From the NCBI GenBank assembly GCA_963782475.1, contig CAWAJW010000016.1:1-64000 (forward strand): 64,000 nucleotides of DNA. Direction: 5' to 3'. The position numbers and the translations under genes are program-made. The DNA comes from CAVQBP01 sp963782475 (GTDB lineage: Bacteria; Bacteroidota; Ignavibacteria; Ignavibacteriales; Ignavibacteriaceae). Within the stretch, counting starts at the first letter, position 1; each line of letters starts with the position of its first letter. Positions 24,730-34,421 of the stretch are shown in pieces. The notes under the pieces were generated by a model, which saw only the letters and a list, made by a program, of their open reading frames with translations, made no database searches and was not told the DNA's origin.

Positions 24730-26527
24730 TCTTTAAGCTCGATTCCAATTTCTTTAAAGATTGTTCAATATTCTTTCCGAGATGAATTCTAATTACACGC
24801 CTGTTTTTATCATTTAATGATCTGAAATCGCCCAGAGCCTGTGCTCTCTGCAAAGTTGCAAATCCATAGTCGCTCCCTGGAATAGCGATATCTTCCTGTG
24901 CATCATAAGTAAACAAAATCATAACTCCGGAATTAGGGCCGCCTTTATGCAATTGCCCAGTTGAATGCATATATCTTGGACCATAACCGAGTGTTGTAGC
25001 AACTTTTAATTTATCGCGCAGCCTGGTTCTTATTGATTGAAGTATTTTTTCTCTATCGGGAGTCTGAAGAAAATATGCAAGCATAGCAAGGTAATCGGGT
25101 GAATTTGCAAGCTTTACGAATTTATTCAAGAAAGCTTTTATTGATTTTCTCTCTCCTTCAAACATCCAGGCAGCAGCTTCATTACAGTATACTGAAATCT
25201 CACCGTCCTGAAGCAAAGGTTTTCCTTCACCGAATGATCCTTTTCCTTTCCATTCTATAAGCAAATCTCTACTGTTCTTTTTACTTTCTGCAACATTCGG
25301 CTCATCGAAAGGATTTACATTAATAATTCTCCCTGCTGTTGCAGTAGCAAGCTCCCACCTGAAAAACTCTGCACCGAGTGCTAATTTATTCTGCAGCTCG
25401 ATTTTTACTGCAGGATGCCCGGCTTTTTCAAGCGCCTTTAATTTTTTCTCATTCTTCTCGTTATCATCTGCTGAAGTATACAGGTAAACAAAAACTCTAT
25501 CATTGTTATAAACTTCCGGTTTCCCTATAGCTTCGCCTTCAACAGGTAAAAGTCCTGTCCCTTCTTTACCGGTACTTTCGGCGATTAACTGTTCTACCCA
25601 ATAACCGAAAGCACTTACAGATTCGGATAAAATAAAAGTGACTTTATCTCTTCCCTGTTTTTGGTTTATTCCCAGGAATGTGCCTAAGCTAATGGAAGGA
25701 TTTACGTTAGAAGGAATGAAAGCACCGCTGCTTATTTCTATTTGACGGGCATTGTCGAGGATCTTTTTAATATCAATTCCAATAAGAGCCATCGGAACAA
25801 GTCCAAAATAAGATAAAGCAGAATACCTTCCGCCATAATCTTCGGGATTGGTAAAGACTTTTCGAAAATTTTTATTTTTTGCCTCTTCCTGCAGAGGAGT
25901 TCCTGCATCTGTAACAGCAACGAAATGATCTCCCGGATGGCCGGAGCCAAGGTTCTTTATCACTTCATAAAAATAGTGATAGAAGCTCAATGTTTCTGTA
26001 GTGGTCCCCGATTTACTTGCGACTATGAAAAGAGCTTTGTTCCCGCTAATTTTTGTTTCAACATCTTTTACAGCAGCAGGATCCGTATTATCTAGCATAA
26101 TTAATTGAGGGAATCCTGCTTTAGAACCGAATGTTTCCCTTGCAACTTCAGGACAGAGGCTGCTGCCTCCCATTCCCAAAAGAACGACAAACTTAAACTT
26201 TTCCTGTTTTATTTCTTTAGCGAAATTTTCAATTTCACCTGCTTTTTCAATAAAAGCATTAATGTTAATCCAGCCTAAACGATTCCTTATAGCTTTAACG
26301 GCCTTTTCATCTGATTTCCACAAATAAGGATCTTTCGCAAAAAGTCTCCGTGTAAATTGTTTTTCATCTAATGATTTTAATGCTTCTTTTACCTGCGATT
26401 CTGATTTCCCATAAGTTATTTTTTGAAAACCTGTTTGATCTCCCAGAATTTCTTTTCTCTTTTTTGCTAGTGTTACCATTAAATTATCAAAAGGATCGAT
26501 AAATTTCTGGATACCTTCATTTACCAA
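24722..26527 (-). CDS. pgi: Glucose-6-phosphate isomerase part of a bifunctional Tal-Pgi
   Basis: The 601-residue frame matches the phosphoglucose isomerase half of fused transaldolase/glucose-6-phosphate isomerase proteins: LGMGGSSLCPEVARETFG and VASKSGTTTETLSFYHYF in the first SIS domain, a second SIS region, and GYGPRYMHSTGQLHKGGPN near the end. Its first ~25 residues (NEGIQKFIDPFDNLMVTLA) are actually the last helix of a transaldolase. The only start is a weak TTG at 26527. Removing one A from the GAAAATC at ~26559-26566 joins it to the tal ORF, giving ~950 residues, the normal size for the fused enzyme. Confidence 0.92.
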   Translation of the reverse strand: MVNEGIQKFIDPFDNLMVTLAKKRKEILGDQTGFQKITYGKSESQVKEALKSLDEKQFTRRLFAKDPYLWKSDEKAVKAIRNRLGWININAFIEKAGEIENFAKEIKQEKFKFVVLLGMGGSSLCPEVARETFGSKAGFPQLIMLDNTDPAAVKDVETKISGNKALFIVASKSGTTTETLSFYHYFYEVIKNLGSGHPGDHFVAVTDAGTPLQEEAKNKNFRKVFTNPEDYGGRYSALSYFGLVPMALIGIDIKKILDNARQIEISSGAFIPSNVNPSISLGTFLGINQKQGRDKVTFILSESVSAFGYWVEQLIAESTGKEGTGLLPVEGEAIGKPEVYNNDRVFVYLYTSADDNEKNEKKLKALEKAGHPAVKIELQNKLALGAEFFRWELATATAGRIINVNPFDEPNVAESKKNSRDLLIEWKGKGSFGEGKPLLQDGEISVYCNEAAAWMFEGERKSIKAFLNKFVKLANSPDYLAMLAYFLQTPDREKILQSIRTRLRDKLKVATTLGYGPRYMHSTGQLHKGGPNSGVMILFTYDAQEDIAIPGSDYGFATLQRAQALGDFRSLNDKNRRVIRIHLGKNIEQSLKKLESSLKSE

Positions 26528-26549
26528 TTGACCGGTAATAAAATCAATA

Positions 26550-27569
26550 TCAATCCCGATTTTCTTTTAAATCGTTGAAAACTTTTTCTGCTTCATCTAT
26601 CCCTTTTTCAACTGCATCCGCTTCAATTTTACCATGATCTGCGAAAGCAGAAATCGTAACTTCAGGCATTGTATTTACAGTATCCTTACCAATCAAGGGT
26701 TCCACATATTTAATATCGTTGTATAGAGGATCTTTTGTGCTGGTGCTTGCCCAAAGAGGCCTTTGAACAGCAGCTCCTTTTTCGGCAAGTTTTTGCCATC
26801 TATCCCCGGAGAAAATTCGTTTGAAACTCTGGTATGCTAACTTCGCGCTTGCAATTGCAGCTTTACCAAGCAGGTTTTCAGGGCGGGGCTCATCTCCTCT
26901 ATTTTTTTCAGGAATTATAAGATGACCTAAAAGCTGATCAGCTAAAACATCAATACGGCTTAAGAAGAAGCTTGCTACCGAGGCAACATTATTAACAGGC
27001 TTACCTTCTGCCATTCTTCTTTCAAGAGCATTTATATATGCATATGCGACCGCTTCATAACTCGCGATTGAAAATAACAGAGTAACATTAATATTTATTC
27101 CTTCATACAGCATTTGTTCAATCGCAGGCACACCTTCCTTTGTCCCTGGAATTTTTATATAGCAGTTCGGTCTGTCCACTGCTTTATATAACCTGCGTGC
27201 ATCATTCATCGTTCCTTCAGAATCATGAGCCAGGTATGGAGAAACTTCAAGACTAATATAGCCGTCAAGTCCGTTTGATTCATCATAAACCGGCTTTAAT
27301 ATATCGCAAGCATCCTGAACATCTTTTACTGTTAATGCATCGTAAATTTCACCGATTGTTTTTTTCTCACTCACTAATTTTTTAATCTGCTGGTCATAAT
27401 CATTCCCGCTTGAGATAGCTTTATTAAATATTGCAGGGTTAGAAGTGTTCCCGCGTAAGCCTTCTTTGGCAACTCTTTTTTTCAGTTCCCCGCTTTTAAT
27501 CATTTTGCGGGTAAGATTATCTAACCAATAACTTTGTCCATAATTGATTAGCTCCAAAAGTGCATTCAT
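26550..27569 (-). CDS. tal: Transaldolase part of a bifunctional Tal-Pgi
   Basis: A 339-residue transaldolase lacking its last helix. It has the family features GNTSNPAIFNKAI at the N-terminus, the Schiff-base lysine in CYIKIPGTKEG, NVTLLFSIASYEAVAYAYI, and LWASTSTKDPLYND. Transaldolase transfers dihydroxyacetone units between sugar phosphates in the non-oxidative pentose phosphate pathway. The frame ends early (LKENRD then TGA), while the next frame continues IGIDIDFITGQ into pgi, so a one-base insertion in an A-rich run has probably split a tal-pgi gene. An ideal ribosome site (AAGGAG) precedes the ATG. tkt lies 55 bases upstream. Confidence 0.93.
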   Translation of the reverse strand: MNALLELINYGQSYWLDNLTRKMIKSGELKKRVAKEGLRGNTSNPAIFNKAISSGNDYDQQIKKLVSEKKTIGEIYDALTVKDVQDACDILKPVYDESNGLDGYISLEVSPYLAHDSEGTMNDARRLYKAVDRPNCYIKIPGTKEGVPAIEQMLYEGININVTLLFSIASYEAVAYAYINALERRMAEGKPVNNVASVASFFLSRIDVLADQLLGHLIIPEKNRGDEPRPENLLGKAAIASAKLAYQSFKRIFSGDRWQKLAEKGAAVQRPLWASTSTKDPLYNDIKYVEPLIGKDTVNTMPEVTISAFADHGKIEADAVEKGIDEAEKVFNDLKENRD

Positions 27570-27624
27570 TTTAAAATTCTCCTTAATCCATTTCCTTTTC
27601 AGAAAAATATTTTTAATAAATTTA

Positions 27625-29676
27625 TTAAGCTTCTACTTTACTATTAATCTTATTCAGCAGCTGCTCCGATTTTTGTGCAATATTTTCGACAGTAAAACCG
27701 TAATGTTTATACAATTCTTTATATGGAGCACTTGCGCCGAATTTTGTAATTCCAATAATTTCACCGGCGTCACCGACCCATTCGCGCCATCCAAGCGGCG
27801 AACCGGCTTCTACCGAAATCCTTGCTTTTACTGCTGAAGGAAGAACTTCTTCCTTATATTCGTCGGATTGATCCCTGAAAAATTCCCAGCTCGGCATACT
27901 AACAACTCTTGCATTAATACCTTTTGCCTGTAGCTTTTCCTGGGCATCCAAAATTAGATAGACTTCTGAACCCGTAGAAATTAAAATAATGTCCGGTTTA
28001 TCAGATTTTTCTTTTGAAAGAATGTATGCTCCTTTTAATACACCTTCTGCTGATGATACTTTGCTGCGATCGAAAATAGGTAAGTTCTGACGTGAAAGAA
28101 CCAGCATTGTCGGGCCGTTAGTTCTTTTAATAGCTGCTCTCCATGCATAAGCCGTTTCATTTGCATCGGCAGGACGGATAATATACAAATGCGGCATAGC
28201 TCTTAAAGAAGCTAAATGTTCAATGGGCTGATGAGTAGGTCCGTCTTCTCCCAACCCGATAGAATCGTGAGTCATAACATAAATAACCGGGATTTCCATT
28301 AAAGAAGCCAATCTTATCGAAGGCCTGGCGTAATCGGTAAATACAAAGAAAGTAGAAGCAAACGGACGAACACCACCGTGTAAATACATTCCGTTACTAA
28401 TTCCGCACATACCATGTTCCCTGATGCCAAATGTAAAATTGCGGTTTTCATAATGATCTTTTTCGAAATAGTCCGTATTCTTTAAAAGTGTTTTCGTGGA
28501 AGGTGAAAGATCCCCGCTTCCTCCCATTAGCCATGGTAAATGTTCTGCAATGCTATTTAAAATTTTTCCGCCTGCTGATCTTGTAGCAATAGGTTTCTCG
28601 GATGATTCAAAAACAGGGATGTTTTTATCCCAGTTTTTGGGGATTTCAAGTTTCAAAAAGCTTTCAAATTTTTTAGCGAGCTCCGGATTTTCATTTTTAT
28701 ATTTTTTATATTTTTCATTCCATTCTTCTTCATTTTTTGCCCCTTTATCAATGGCTTTTCGTGTACTCTCAATGACTTCTTCAGGTACATAGAATGTTTT
28801 ATCCTCCGGCCAGCCGTAAAATTTTTTTGTAAGCTTAATCTCATCTTCGCCGAGTGGAGAGCCATGAGATTCGGCAGTATCGTGCATATTAGGAGAACCA
28901 TATGCTATATGAGATCTAATAATAATTAAAGAAGGTTTATCCTTTTCTTTTTTTGCATTATCAATTGCTTCCGAAATAACTTTTATATCATTTGCTTTTT
29001 CGCCAATATTTTGGACATGCCAGTTATAACCTTCAAATCTTTTTTTAACATTATCCGAATAAGTAAGCTCAGTTTCCCCTTCGATACTTATATGGTTGTC
29101 ATCATAAAAATAAATTAATTTTCCCAATCCCAAGTGTCCTGCAATAGATGCTGCTTCATGGGAAGCTCCTTCCATTAAATCTCCGTCGCTGCAAAAAACA
29201 TAAGTATAATGGTCTACAATTTTTTGTCCTTTTACATTAAAAAGCGCTGCAAGATGTCTTTCAGCAATACCCATCCCGACACCATTCATAAATCCTTGAC
29301 CTAAAGGTCCGGTTGTCGTTTCAACTCCAGGTGTCCTTTCATTTTCAGGATGTCCGGGTGTTTTGCTGTCCCACTGGCGGAAATTTTTTAAATCTTCTAA
29401 AGTTACATCGTATCCCATTAAATATAGAGTTGAATAAAGAAGCATTGATGCATGTCCGTTAGATAGGATAAATCTATCACGATTAAACCATTTTGGGTTT
29501 TTAGGATTAAATTTTAAATGTTTCTTATATAAGATATATATTGCAGGTGCAAGAGCCATTGGTGTTCCCGGGTGGCCGGAATTGGCTTTCTGAACTGCAT
29601 CCATAGACAAAGTCCTGATTGTATTAATAGCAAGCATGTCTATGGAATTTTTTTTCTTATTATCATTTCCCTTCAT
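27625..29676 (-). CDS. tkt: Transketolase
   Basis: Tkt is a thiamine-diphosphate enzyme moving two-carbon units between sugar phosphates. The 683-residue protein carries NSGHPGTPMALAP, the ThDP/metal motif CSDGDLMEGASHEAASIAGHL with the usual YDDNHISIEG, then GLGEDGPTHQPIEHLASLRA in the Pyr domain and a C-terminal domain ending near the stop. AAAGGAA precedes the ATG. It is the first gene of a minus-strand operon tkt-tal/pgi-HAD-gndA-zwf that holds both arms of the pentose phosphate pathway except pgl, rpe and rpi. Confidence 0.97.
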   Translation of the reverse strand: MKGNDNKKKNSIDMLAINTIRTLSMDAVQKANSGHPGTPMALAPAIYILYKKHLKFNPKNPKWFNRDRFILSNGHASMLLYSTLYLMGYDVTLEDLKNFRQWDSKTPGHPENERTPGVETTTGPLGQGFMNGVGMGIAERHLAALFNVKGQKIVDHYTYVFCSDGDLMEGASHEAASIAGHLGLGKLIYFYDDNHISIEGETELTYSDNVKKRFEGYNWHVQNIGEKANDIKVISEAIDNAKKEKDKPSLIIIRSHIAYGSPNMHDTAESHGSPLGEDEIKLTKKFYGWPEDKTFYVPEEVIESTRKAIDKGAKNEEEWNEKYKKYKNENPELAKKFESFLKLEIPKNWDKNIPVFESSEKPIATRSAGGKILNSIAEHLPWLMGGSGDLSPSTKTLLKNTDYFEKDHYENRNFTFGIREHGMCGISNGMYLHGGVRPFASTFFVFTDYARPSIRLASLMEIPVIYVMTHDSIGLGEDGPTHQPIEHLASLRAMPHLYIIRPADANETAYAWRAAIKRTNGPTMLVLSRQNLPIFDRSKVSSAEGVLKGAYILSKEKSDKPDIILISTGSEVYLILDAQEKLQAKGINARVVSMPSWEFFRDQSDEYKEEVLPSAVKARISVEAGSPLGWREWVGDAGEIIGITKFGASAPYKELYKHYGFTVENIAQKSEQLLNKINSKVEA

Positions 29677-29886
29677 TAATAAATTCCTTTCTTAAAATTC
29701 CATTTTTGGATTTATAATATTTTAAAATTACTTATGTAAAAATCAAAGGGTTGTAATTTATGTCAATAAATCATGAATATATAAATTCAGGAATAAAATT
29801 GACATGTAAATTTACGAAATAATTAAATATGATTAAATGATAATATTCCGTAAGTAAAAAGGATGAAATGATTTATAAGAATTTTT

Positions 29887-30507
29887 TTATTTTAAATGTA
29901 TATCTCTGCAGGATTTCAAAATATCTCCGTTAAATAAGAATGAAACCTGCCTGAGCGTTAGAGCCTGATCAAATTCAGTTTGTGCAGAAATTCCATCAGC
30001 AGGGATTATAATGTTATACCATCTCAATCCGGCAGAGCCTGCCGTATTTGCGACACATATATTTGATACAGTCCCTGTAATAACTAAATATTCGGTTCTC
30101 CACAATTTCAAATAGTGTTCTAAAGAAGTTCCATAAAATCCATCATATCTGTTCTTCTGAAAAACCATATCATCCTTTTGAGGTTTCAATTCATCAATTA
30201 TCTGCCATCCCCATGATTCTTTTCTGCAATGTTCCGGCCAGATTTCCCATTCTCTGTCCCCTTCAAAGTGAGTATCCTGGGTGTAGGCTACATGAGAACC
30301 GGAATTCCTGAAAATATCAATCAAATATTTAATACCCGTTACTGTTTCTATTGCAGAAGGAACCAGCAGAGAACCCCCTTCTTTAATAAAATCATTCTGC
30401 ATATCAACTATAATTAAAGAAGTCTTTGTCCCATTTAATAAAACGTTTCCTTTGAAATTTAATTCCGGGACATCTACTTTATTAGCGGGGATAAAATTGA
30501 AGCCCAT
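29887..30507 (-). CDS. Isochorismatase-family cysteine hydrolase
   Basis: A 206-residue cysteine hydrolase of the isochorismatase/nicotinamidase family. The Asp-Lys-Cys triad is visible as IIVDMQNDF, FQKNRYDGFYGTSLE, and TGTVSNICVANTA, where the cis-peptide-like TV precedes the catalytic Cys. FEGDREWEIWPEHC resembles the part of nicotinamidase-like members that lies near the metal or substrate site. The substrate is unknown; nicotinamide or an amide is possible. The spacer to tkt is 210 bases and that to the next gene 235 bases, so it is probably a single-gene unit. Confidence 0.85.
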   Translation of the reverse strand: MGFNFIPANKVDVPELNFKGNVLLNGTKTSLIIVDMQNDFIKEGGSLLVPSAIETVTGIKYLIDIFRNSGSHVAYTQDTHFEGDREWEIWPEHCRKESWGWQIIDELKPQKDDMVFQKNRYDGFYGTSLEHYLKLWRTEYLVITGTVSNICVANTAGSAGLRWYNIIIPADGISAQTEFDQALTLRQVSFLFNGDILKSCRDIHLK

Positions 30508-30742
30508 AAAGATTTCTCACTTTTTATTTAATAATATCGTCGATTATACCTGATTCTAAAGAGAAGGAAACCTGAGTAAAACATCTTTTATAAAAGTTGA
30601 ATTTTTAAATCCTTTATGAATAACTTATCCTTTTATTAAGGTATTCAATATAAGTGTACCATTTTAAAGGCTGTTTTGATAATGAGTTCAAGAAACCTTC
30701 CCATTCCGATTCAGGTTATTCTTTGAAAATTCATAATAATTT

Positions 30743-31309
30743 TTAGCTAGCTGGATTATCAATTATTTGAACCGTACTTGCCTGCGGCCCTTTAGCGCCT
30801 TGCTCTTCAAAGAACCTGACTCCCGTACCGGTTTTTAATTTATCAAATTCATTATGCAATACACTATTTTTATGAAAATAAATATCTCTTCCATTAAGTG
30901 TCTTTATAAATCCATACCCGTTTTCATGGTGAACTTCGGATACAATTGCAACCGTTTCCTGGGCCGGGTGAGCTTTTGTTTTATTTCGCTGAATTTTACA
31001 TAATTCCTGAGTTTTTCTTTTTGCTGCTTCAAAAGCATCTCTCACAACTGAAAATAGTGAATCATCCATACTTCCTTCTCCGGGCTCCCTTTTAACAACT
31101 ACTTCATGTCCCGGGGGAATTCTTATATCTATTCTTATCCTGTAAGGAGAACCATAGTTCAGAAATTTTTGCGGTTTTTCTATAGCAATATGACAGCTTG
31201 TAATATGATCACATATTTTTTCTAGTTTATCAGTTTTTTCTCGGATTAAATTTTCCAATTTATCGGTTTTATTGACATCACGATAAGATATTTCTAATGG
31301 GATTTGCAT
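30743..31309 (-). CDS. HPF/RaiA-like ribosome factor fused to a cold-shock domain
   Basis: A 188-residue protein made of two domains. Residues ~1-105 resemble hibernation-promoting factor / RaiA (PLEISYRDVNKTDKLENLIRE, CHIAIEKPQ, RIRIDIRIPPGHEVVVKREP). Residues ~118-188 form a cold-shock (CspA-like) domain with GYGFIKTLNGRDIYFHKNSV, an RNP-type motif, and GPQASTVQI. The combination is known in several bacteria and is thought to bind ribosomes or rRNA under stress. It precedes nothing on its strand closely; ftsH lies upstream, ending 75 bases before it, so they may share a transcript. Confidence 0.88.
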   Translation of the reverse strand: MQIPLEISYRDVNKTDKLENLIREKTDKLEKICDHITSCHIAIEKPQKFLNYGSPYRIRIDIRIPPGHEVVVKREPGEGSMDDSLFSVVRDAFEAAKRKTQELCKIQRNKTKAHPAQETVAIVSEVHHENGYGFIKTLNGRDIYFHKNSVLHNEFDKLKTGTGVRFFEEQGAKGPQASTVQIIDNPAS

Positions 31310-31384
31310 TATTTACCTCAATTTAATCGTTAGTTTTACTCTATATCATTTTAGAACAAATATTAATAACTTACAGATTCATTC

Positions 31385-33340
31385 TCAATATGATTTTACT
31401 TTTTCAGATTTTTTATCATTTTCTTTTGAACCATTATTTGTGACCTTTTCAAGGATCCAATCGATTTGAGATTTTTCCAGGGTCTCATTTTCTAAAAGTG
31501 CTTCAGCTAAAGCATCTAGTTTTATATGATTTGCTCTTAATATATTTTCTGATTTTTGTTCCATATCCTTAATTATTCTTTGGATTTCTTCGTCTATGAT
31601 TTTTGCTGTAAATTCACTAAAGTCTTTCGTTTCAGTTAGTTCTCTTCCAAGAAAAGGATGTTCTTCGCCTACTTTGAACGTAACCGGTCCTAACTTTTCG
31701 CTCATACCCCATTGGCAGATCATCTTTTTAGCAATATTTTTTACCACCTTAAGATCACTTTCTGCACCGTTCGTATATTCATTAAAAATAATTTTTTCAG
31801 CAGCTCTTCCGCCAAGGCTTACAGCAATTCTATCAAGCAGATACTGACGCTTTAAATTGTGCCTTTCAATTTCAGGTATCTGTTCAGTGGCACCTAAAGC
31901 ACGGCCGCGTGGAATAATAGTTACTTTTTGCAAAGGATCTGTGTCAGGAAGAAGTTTTGCTATCAATGCATGGCCGGCTTCATGATATGCAATAACTTTT
32001 TTTTCATCTTCAGTGATTATCTCTTCCCGTTTGGCACCTAGTAGAACCTTATCGCGGGCTTCATCGAAATCATCTTTATCAACCTTTTTCTTTTTTTTGC
32101 GTCCTGCAAGCAGAGCAGCTTCATTTACAAGGTTTTTTAAATCGGCTCCCGAGAAACTGACAGTCCGTGCTGCAAGATTATCCAGATCCACATCATCAGT
32201 CAAAGGAACATGGCGTGTATGTATCTCGAGTATTTTTTTCCGCGCTTCCTTGTGAGGCAATTCCAGAGTAATCCTTCTATCAAACCTGCCGGGCCTCGTT
32301 AAGGCAGCATCAAGAACATCAGGACGGTTTGTTGCAGCCATAACAACAACAGATTCATTTTGTTCAAATCCATCCATTTCAGATAGTATCTGATTCAATG
32401 TTTGTTCCCTTTCATCATGACCGCCGCCTAATCCTGTTCCGCGTGCACGTCCCACAGAATCAATTTCATCGATAAAGATTACTGAAGGAGCTTCTTTTTT
32501 AGCATTTTCAAACATGTTTCTTACACGGGAAGCACCTACACCGACAAACATCTCAATAAATTCAGATCCACTGATGCTGTAAAATGTGACGTCAGCTTCT
32601 CCTGCAGTAGCACGTGCAAGAAGAGTTTTTCCGGTTCCGGGAGGTCCCATTAATAAAATACCTTTCGGTATATCAGCCCCCAGCGCCTTAAACTTTTCCG
32701 GTTCTTTCAGATAATCAATAATTTCCTGCAGATCCTTTTTTGCATTTGCCAGGCCGGCGACGTCATTGAAGGTAACATTAGATTTTCCTTTTTTAAATCT
32801 CTTAGCAGTTGATTTTCCGACTCCTAAAATTCCTCCCCCCATCATTCCACCACCTTTTCCCTGGATTTTTCTTCTCATATAAATAAAGTAACCAATTATT
32901 ACCACCCAGGGCAGAATTAGAAATATAAAATATGTAATCCAGCTATTATCGCTTTTTTCCTCGGCATTAACAGAGACATCATTATTTTCCAATAATTTTA
33001 TCAATTCCGGATCCTGTAAAGCCGGTTTAATGGTTGAAAAATATTTATAAGCGGTTGTATCACCTGCTTCATTTACTTTCACAAATTTGTTTTGAAATTC
33101 ACCTGAAATTTTATCTCCCTGTATTGTAATGCGGCTAACATTTTTATCTGCTACTTCCTTTTTAAATTTTGTATATGAAATACGTGTTCGTACCGGGCCT
33201 TCAAATGACTTCATTATATAGGAAGTAATAATCCAGATTAAAATAAATCCAAGAATAATTTTCCACCACCCGACTTTAGGATATTGAATCTGATTTTGAT
33301 TAAAATTTTCTTTTTTCTGTTTATTATCTTCTTCCATCAC
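31385..33340 (-). CDS. ftsH: ATP-dependent zinc metalloprotease FtsH
   Basis: A 651-residue membrane-bound AAA protease that degrades unassembled or regulatory membrane and soluble proteins. It has two membrane segments (about residues 24-43 and 132-152) around a periplasmic region, then a glycine-rich stretch. The AAA module has Walker A GPPGTGKT, Walker B VIFIDEID, the FVGVGASRVR pore loop and AATNRPDVLDAAL RPGRFDR. The zinc protease has HEAGH and a later acidic ligand in NGAESDLKV. The C-terminus is acidic-basic and probably disordered. It follows a remnant of PEP synthase and lies upstream of the HPF-CSD gene. Confidence 0.97.
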   Translation of the reverse strand: MMEEDNKQKKENFNQNQIQYPKVGWWKIILGFILIWIITSYIMKSFEGPVRTRISYTKFKKEVADKNVSRITIQGDKISGEFQNKFVKVNEAGDTTAYKYFSTIKPALQDPELIKLLENNDVSVNAEEKSDNSWITYFIFLILPWVVIIGYFIYMRRKIQGKGGGMMGGGILGVGKSTAKRFKKGKSNVTFNDVAGLANAKKDLQEIIDYLKEPEKFKALGADIPKGILLMGPPGTGKTLLARATAGEADVTFYSISGSEFIEMFVGVGASRVRNMFENAKKEAPSVIFIDEIDSVGRARGTGLGGGHDEREQTLNQILSEMDGFEQNESVVVMAATNRPDVLDAALTRPGRFDRRITLELPHKEARKKILEIHTRHVPLTDDVDLDNLAARTVSFSGADLKNLVNEAALLAGRKKKKKVDKDDFDEARDKVLLGAKREEIITEDEKKVIAYHEAGHALIAKLLPDTDPLQKVTIIPRGRALGATEQIPEIERHNLKRQYLLDRIAVSLGGRAAEKIIFNEYTNGAESDLKVVKNIAKKMICQWGMSEKLGPVTFKVGEEHPFLGRELTETKDFSEFTAKIIDEEIQRIIKDMEQKSENILRANHIKLDALAEALLENETLEKSQIDWILEKVTNNGSKENDKKSEKVKSY

Positions 33341-33357
33341 AATTCCATAATCTAATA

Positions 33358-33629
33358 TTAACTTTGAATATTTTCCTTCCCTTTTGTTTCCAGAACACTA
33401 TCGGGATTAAGTGAAATAGAATCAATCCCGGTTTTTACAAGAAAATCCACAATTCGGGATAAACACTGGGAGCTTGTCCGTAGATACTGACTGTGCGGTT
33501 GTTAGCATGTGATTCTTTAATTAGAGATTCAATTGTTTCTTTAACAGCGTTATCCCGTTCATCAAACAGATCTGATAATTCAGCTGAATCACGGCAAAAA
33601 CTTCTGACATACTTTTCTTCGCGTTTCAT
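33358..33629 (-). pseudogene. ppsA: Remnant of phosphoenolpyruvate synthase C-terminus
   Basis: A 64-residue ORF (33435-33629) has FCRDSAELSDLFDERDNAVK and TVSIYGQAPSVYPE, then another frame continues FLVKTGIDSISLNPDSVLE to a stop at 33358. Together these match the last ~85 residues of PEP synthase. Everything before this is absent, since the PRC-barrel gene ends 13 bases upstream. One base is shifted at ~33437-33445, and the catalytic Cys of the ICGQAPS motif is Tyr. I conclude that it is a decayed gene end, not a functional protein, possibly left by a deletion. Confidence 0.78.
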
Positions 33630-33642
33630 ATCGTCTCACTTT

Positions 33643-34410
33643 TTATTCTTCCCAATATTTAGATCTTTTATAGTGATTATGCAAAGCATTTTCATATTCT
33701 CTGCCGGTAGGAGCGGATGGATCATATTCAGGACTCTTTTTGATCTCTTCTTTAGTAAGATTAACATTTACCTGAAGATCGGGCCATAGAATTTGCTCAA
33801 TCCAGTTAAGAGACAAAATTACTTTCCTTCCTCCGGGCAGCCATTTGCGTGTATCAACAACCAGATATCGGATTACCCAATTATCCTCCTCAACAAGAAA
33901 GTCTTCAACATGCCCGATATCTCCATCCTTTGCATGTATATTATAGCTAATCACTTCGTTCGTACTTCTTAAATTTGGATCCCCCTGTTCTTCTTTTTTT
34001 TCCATTTCAGCTACCTCTTCTTTAGTCCTGTTTGGCGCAAAAAATGGGTATGGCTGAATTGAACCTATTGAAGGCTGCATAATGCCGGTCCAATAGCTTG
34101 GCCAGCTGTAATATGAAGCCAAATCAATTTCGTGCTGACGTGAAACCGGATTGTCACTTTCGATTTTAGGACTTCTTTCAATCTGTTCTTTAGTAAGGTT
34201 AACCGGGATATTTTTCTTATTCCAATCAGGTTTGCCTATTGAGGCGGGAGAAATCAATATTAGATTATCAATCAGCCAGGAACCGGTATCTGCCACCAAA
34301 TATCTTATTGTCCATGTATGATCATCGAAAAGGAATTCCTCCACTTTTCCGATCTCTCCGTTCTTAGCCTGTATTTTAAATCCATGCATATTTTTTATAC
34401 TGCGTAACAT
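33643..34410 (-). CDS. Double PRC-barrel domain protein
   Basis: A 255-residue protein with two PRC-barrel domains. The first (about residues 4-90) has IQAKNGEIGKVEEFLFDD and WTIRYLVADTGSWL; the second (about 135-230) repeats it as IHAKDGDIGHVEDFLVEE and WVIRYLVVDTRKWL. Each is followed by LTKEQIERSP or LTKEEIKKSP and a tyrosine/tryptophan-rich segment. PRC barrels occur in photosynthetic reaction-centre H subunits and RimM and bind proteins or RNA. Stand-alone doubles like this are found near stress genes and their role is not known. There is no signal peptide, so it is cytoplasmic. Fpg lies 11 bases upstream. Confidence 0.85.
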   Translation of the reverse strand: MLRSIKNMHGFKIQAKNGEIGKVEEFLFDDHTWTIRYLVADTGSWLIDNLILISPASIGKPDWNKKNIPVNLTKEQIERSPKIESDNPVSRQHEIDLASYYSWPSYWTGIMQPSIGSIQPYPFFAPNRTKEEVAEMEKKEEQGDPNLRSTNEVISYNIHAKDGDIGHVEDFLVEEDNWVIRYLVVDTRKWLPGGRKVILSLNWIEQILWPDLQVNVNLTKEEIKKSPEYDPSAPTGREYENALHNHYKRSKYWEE

Positions 34411-34421
34411 TTTATCCTCCT

